From contig NZ_CATNLY010000023.1 of assembly GCF_950100655.1 (NCBI RefSeq), forward strand, positions 1 through 64,000: a stretch of 64,000 bases of DNA. The letters are read 5' to 3'. Positions within the stretch are counted from its first letter, which is position 1. Each line of letters begins with the position of its first letter. The notes beneath the pieces were generated by a model. It searched no databases and was not told where the DNA came from. It saw only the letters and a program-made list of their open reading frames with translations. This stretch comes from Pleomorphomonas sp. T1.2MG-36 (lineage in GTDB: Bacteria; Pseudomonadota; Alphaproteobacteria; Rhizobiales; Pleomorphomonadaceae). Positions 60,595 to 64,000 of this stretch are shown in pieces. A program made the position numbers and the translations under genes.

Positions 60595-62040
60595 ATGGAA
60601 AGCAAGGCAATTGACGAGAGCAGGAACGGCGTTCCTGTACCAGAGGAGGGAACCGCGGAATTCGCGGCCATGAACAAGATGGCGCGGGTCGCAATTCCGA
60701 TCGTTCTCGTGATCTTCACTCTCGGCGTCCTGCAACTGCAGGCGTTCGGCATGATCTACGTGAACATCGGAGATCAGCTTGGCCAGCCAGGCCTCGCGCC
60801 GCTGATCACTTCGTTGCCCGGCATCGTGCTCGGCATCGTCTGCGTGATCTACGGCTCGCTCGGTGACTTTGTCTCGCTCAAGAAGATGATGATCCTTGGA
60901 ACGATCGTGTTCGTTCTCGGCTCCGTGCTCGGTTGCTTTGGCAAGACGAGCATCTGGATCGTCATCGCCGCGCGCATTCTGCAGTCGGCTGGCTGGCAGG
61001 TGTCCGGATCGATCTTCCTGGTTCTGGTCTCCAAGTATGTGGAGAAGAAGAACAGGGTCATCTGGTACGGCATCTTCGTGTCGGTGTTCCGCTTCGCTGC
61101 CGCCCTCGGCGTCTTCCTGGCGGGTTACATGACCCTCGTCGACTGGCGCTGGCTGTTCGGCATCGGCATCCTGGCCGTGTTCTTCATCCCGATCCTGATG
61201 AAGACCCTTCCAGACCAACACGCCAAGGGGGCTAAAATCGACGCCGCAGGCTTCACGCTGATCGGCCTGTTCGCGGCTTCGGTGACCATGTTCTTCACCG
61301 ACATGAACTGGTTCTGGGGCTTGGCCTGCCTGGTCACGCTGATCGCCTTCGTCGTCTACATCAACAAGGCGAAGACCCCGTTCATCACGCCGAAGATGCT
61401 GACGAACCCGGCGTTTGCGATGACCATGGTCGTCATCTTCGTGGGCTACTTCTTCAGCTACACCCTGAATGCTGGCATCAATGCGATCGGCCTCAACGTC
61501 TACGGCATCGACTCTTCGCAGGTTTCGAACCTTCTGGTCTGGTCGATCATTCTTGCGGCCATCATGGGATTTGCCGCCGGACCGATCATCAGGAAGATCG
61601 GGCGCAAGGCTTCCGTCGTTCTGGCTCTCGGCTGCATGGGCAGCGGCCTCATCGCGGTGGCACTGCTGATCCCCTACGGCCAGATCTGGGCCCTCGCCCT
61701 TGCCCCGTGCATCTACTACTTCGGGACGTCCTTCTTCTACCAGCCGATCGTGGACACTGCCACGCTCACCGTGTCGGCAGAGGAAACGGGTCGCGCGCTT
61801 GGTTTCAACGACCTACTTCAGGCCATCACCGGCTCGGTCGGCGTAGCCCTGTTCGGTCAGTTGATGAGCCAGGGCGCGATGGGTGGCAGCAGCCTTTCCG
61901 GTACTCCGGCCGGACTGGCTTCAACCTACTCGAACGTCTTCATGATCGGTGGCGTGATCGTTCTGGTCGCGATGGTCATCTTCATCGCGTCCATGAAGAT
62001 GATCTACAGCCACTCGCGCGCTGCCCAGGACGAGGCATAA
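60595..62040 (+). CDS. Major facilitator superfamily transporter (DHA2-like)
   Basis: A 481-residue permease with about 12-14 hydrophobic segments starting at residue 30. The first motif-A loop reads GSLGDFVSLKKMMILG and the later loop AGPIIRKIGRKASVV. AAARILQSAGWQ-type helix 4 (IAARILQSAGWQVSG) is characteristic of DHA families. A separate 157-bp gap before it suggests its own translation initiation (GGATAGGGAGA upstream). It may export or import a product of the nucleoside cluster. Confidence 0.85.
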   Translation: MESKAIDESRNGVPVPEEGTAEFAAMNKMARVAIPIVLVIFTLGVLQLQAFGMIYVNIGDQLGQPGLAPLITSLPGIVLGIVCVIYGSLGDFVSLKKMMILGTIVFVLGSVLGCFGKTSIWIVIAARILQSAGWQVSGSIFLVLVSKYVEKKNRVIWYGIFVSVFRFAAALGVFLAGYMTLVDWRWLFGIGILAVFFIPILMKTLPDQHAKGAKIDAAGFTLIGLFAASVTMFFTDMNWFWGLACLVTLIAFVVYINKAKTPFITPKMLTNPAFAMTMVVIFVGYFFSYTLNAGINAIGLNVYGIDSSQVSNLLVWSIILAAIMGFAAGPIIRKIGRKASVVLALGCMGSGLIAVALLIPYGQIWALALAPCIYYFGTSFFYQPIVDTATLTVSAEETGRALGFNDLLQAITGSVGVALFGQLMSQGAMGGSSLSGTPAGLASTYSNVFMIGGVIVLVAMVIFIASMKMIYSHSRAAQDEA

Positions 62041-62063
62041 AGCCTGGATCCGCGTCCATAAAC

Positions 62064-62098
62064 AGCTTTCCCGGCGAACTCTTGTCGCCGGGAAAGCT
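62064..62098. terminator. Strong hairpin between converging MFS and LacI-PfkB genes
   Basis: AGCTTTCCCGGCGA/TCGCCGGGAAAGCT, perfect 14-bp stem, 7-base loop, located 24 bp after the MFS stop. No long T-tract on either side, but stability and position fit a shared terminator. Confidence 0.7.
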
Positions 62099-62193
62099 CT
62101 GGTTACGGAGTGGCGTTCGAAAGAATGTCACCCCGCATCTGTTCAGCGCATATTCGGCGAAAATCATCCCATCGGGACTGCAGCTGTCCGCCC

Positions 62194-64000
62194 TTACGGA
62201 TCCGGGGAAGCATAAACGCCCATCTGGCGCAGACGATTTTCAAGTGTGTACTTGTCAACAAGGGCAGGTATGACGCGCTCACCGGTGACGATGAAACCGG
62301 CCGCGTAAATAGCGATGGCGGTCGCCTCCTCCAAAGAGTGTCCATAGAGAAGGTAGGATGCCAGCGCACTTATGAAGGCGTCGCTGGCGCCGGTCTTGTC
62401 GACGGGTTTGAAATTGGCTGCCGGGTAGTGGCGTCGGATGTCCGGCGTGCAAAGATAACAACCGCGATCACCGAGCGTGACGATGACCGCTCCTGCCCCG
62501 CGGGCGAGCAGCAGCTCTGCCTTATCTTCCATCGCCCCCTTCCCGGGACACAAGATGTTCAGCTCGTTCTCATTCGGCACGAGAATATCGATCTCGGCAA
62601 TCACCTCATCCGGCAGGTAATCGCATGACGACGGCTTGACGATCGTCATCGATTCATGGCGATGCGCGGCCTGACAACTGGCGGCGACCGTCTCCATCGG
62701 TACTTCCGACTGAACGAGGCAGTAGCTCGCATTTTCGAAAAGCTGCTCCCTCTCGCGTATGTCCTCGGGCGAAAGCAATGCGTTCGCGCCCGAAAGCACC
62801 GAGATCATCGAGTCTCCGTTAGGGTCGACGAAGACATACGCCTCCCCCGTTTCGGCTTGTGTGTACCTGCGGATGCCGGCCGTATCCACGCCCCAACGCG
62901 TCATTTCCTTGTAGATGTAATCAGAGCCGGCATCGCCCCCGACGTTGCCGATAAGCGAGACCCGGTGGCCAAGCTTGGCGACCCCGACGGCCTGATTGAC
63001 GCCCTTTCCACCCGGATACTTTGACGACATCCGGGCGCTGACCGTAGTGCCTTCCTTCGGAAGTTTCGGCACCGACAGGTAGGTGTCTATGTTGATGCTG
63101 CCGATCACCGTGATCTTTTTCATGCGCAGCTGCGACGGAGCATCCAGCGTCCGCGTATTGTCGAGATGAAATCTCTGAACGAACGAGCGCGGAGACTCGT
63201 TCTGCTTTTCAATCGTGTTCAGAAGCTTTCCGCACAGATAGGAGCCGAAGTCGGCATTCCGGATGGTGTATGTCGATACCTCTGTGTTGCCGGGATAGGC
63301 GAGCGCCTCGTTGGTGTCGTTCTTGAGAGAGACGAGGGATACGTCTTCGGGGATGCGATAATGCAACGATCCCACCAGATGATAGAGCTCCAGAGCCATC
63401 CTGTAGTGCGACGAAAGGAAACCGGTGACGCTGCGGCTGCTAATCTTACCGATCAGCGTATCGTCGAGATCGTAGAAGATCATGCCTTCGTCAAACATGA
63501 TGTTGTGATCGAACAGACAGGCACGAAATCCGCTCACGAAGTCTTTCTTGCGTCGGCCACGCGTAATCAGACATCCGATGCTCTGGTGGCCACGTTCGAT
63601 GAGCTCCTGGGTGAGCTTGTAGGATGCCTCCTTATACGGGAGGAGAAGAGATTCATCCCCACCGTAGGGTCCGATCGTCAGAACCGGGATGTTCCTCGCC
63701 TCGAGGTGGGATGCGTGGGCGAGACTTTCCGCGCTGGCAGGCTCCCAGATGATGCCATCCACCTCGTGCTGGCAGACGGCCGCGATGTTCTTCAACTCCT
63801 GCTCGGCGTTGGAATAGCTATTGAACACCAGCGTTCCATAGCCGGCGGCCTGGTTTGCCTGAATGATTCCGTCGAGCGTGCTGTCAAAGGAAATGGAAGA
63901 CCGCAGCAGCACGCCGATCGTCCATTTCTTGGTCCCCTTCGACGCGGCTGCGTATGGGGTGTAATGATATTGTTTGACGATGCGAAGAACTTTTTCCCTT
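62194..64000 (-). CDS. LacI-type regulator fused to a PfkB (ribokinase-like) domain, 5' end outside the window
   Basis: About 601 residues are visible. The first visible residues (EKVLRIVKQYHYTPYAAAS) are the end of a LacI HTH and hinge; the HTH itself is beyond 64000. A Peripla_BP-like effector domain covers about the next 265 residues (WTIGVLLRSSISFD, DGIIWEPASAES, EDVSLVSLKND). Then MKKITVIGSINIDTYLSVPKLP opens a complete PfkB domain with YPGGKGVNQAVGVAKLG. Signature 2 is altered to DKTGASD (usual DTTGAGD), keeping the catalytic Asp. DNA here looks less GC-rich than its neighbours. It is convergent with the ECF nucleoside operon and is its likely regulator, combining sensing and phosphorylation of one sugar. 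Confidence 0.85.
   Translation of the reverse strand, partial: REKVLRIVKQYHYTPYAAASKGTKKWTIGVLLRSSISFDSTLDGIIQANQAAGYGTLVFNSYSNAEQELKNIAAVCQHEVDGIIWEPASAESLAHASHLEARNIPVLTIGPYGGDESLLLPYKEASYKLTQELIERGHQSIGCLITRGRRKKDFVSGFRACLFDHNIMFDEGMIFYDLDDTLIGKISSRSVTGFLSSHYRMALELYHLVGSLHYRIPEDVSLVSLKNDTNEALAYPGNTEVSTYTIRNADFGSYLCGKLLNTIEKQNESPRSFVQRFHLDNTRTLDAPSQLRMKKITVIGSINIDTYLSVPKLPKEGTTVSARMSSKYPGGKGVNQAVGVAKLGHRVSLIGNVGGDAGSDYIYKEMTRWGVDTAGIRRYTQAETGEAYVFVDPNGDSMISVLSGANALLSPEDIREREQLFENASYCLVQSEVPMETVAASCQAAHRHESMTIVKPSSCDYLPDEVIAEIDILVPNENELNILCPGKGAMEDKAELLLARGAGAVIVTLGDRGCYLCTPDIRRHYPAANFKPVDKTGASDAFISALASYLLYGHSLEEATAIAIYAAGFIVTGERVIPALVDKYTLENRLRQMGVYASPDP

Overview
The window looks like a chromosomal stretch from a GC-rich alphaproteobacterium, probably Hyphomicrobiales (Rhizobiales). 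That assignment is inferred from protein style, codon use and operon types; no rRNA or other taxonomic marker is present. Nearly all of it is carbohydrate and nucleoside uptake and catabolism, arranged as regulated cassettes, plus a cobalamin island and a small peptide locus.

Layout: (1) 1-197, cut-off end of an IS481-family element; (2) 206-7.26 kb, minus strand, a BMP-type nucleoside ABC transporter with an ADP-ribosylglycohydrolase-family enzyme and a GntR/UTRA regulator, with a divergent LacI gene at 7.4-8.4 kb; (3) 8.5-16.6 kb, minus strand, a pentose-type operon (DeoC-like aldolase, PfkB kinase, RbsD/FucU mutarotase, Gfo/Idh/MocA oxidoreductase, TIM-barrel epimerase, RbsCBA-type transporter) with a divergent LacI gene; (4) 18.1-26.2 kb, a complete non-phosphorylating 6-deoxyhexose (L-fucose-like) pathway ending in a FucO-like lactaldehyde reductase, with FCD regulator, mutarotase and MFS permease tied together by a repeated operator; (5) 27.1-40.4 kb, plus strand, a second sugar ABC/kinase/mutarotase/aldolase cassette that also carries a corrinoid methyl-transfer system: two UroD-fold methyltransferases, a corrinoid protein, a RACo-type reductive activator and a DUF1638 protein; (6) 40.6-47.3 kb, a cobalamin riboswitch followed by a B12 acquisition operon (TonB receptor, BtuFCD, CbiZ, TonB); (7) 47.5-49.5 kb, minus strand, two Nif11-type RiPP precursors and a tandem-GNAT protein; (8) 49.7-51.2 kb, LysR and a small DMT permease; (9) 51.8-64 kb, an ECF transporter, TrpF-like protein, nucleoside hydrolase, two PfkB kinases, HAD phosphatase, Fe-alcohol dehydrogenase and MFS permease, closed by a convergent LacI-PfkB fusion running off the edge.

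The most interesting systems are: the corrinoid demethylation module inside a sugar-uptake operon next to B12 acquisition (a possible route for O-methylated sugars or nucleosides); the Nif11 precursor pair, whose leaders are 65/74 identical while the cores differ completely, beside a GNAT enzyme; and the ECF nucleoside cluster with a TrpF homologue lacking its catalytic cysteine and a regulator-kinase fusion. Cassettes (3) and (5) share four paralogous gene types, which suggests related substrates, one of them methylated.
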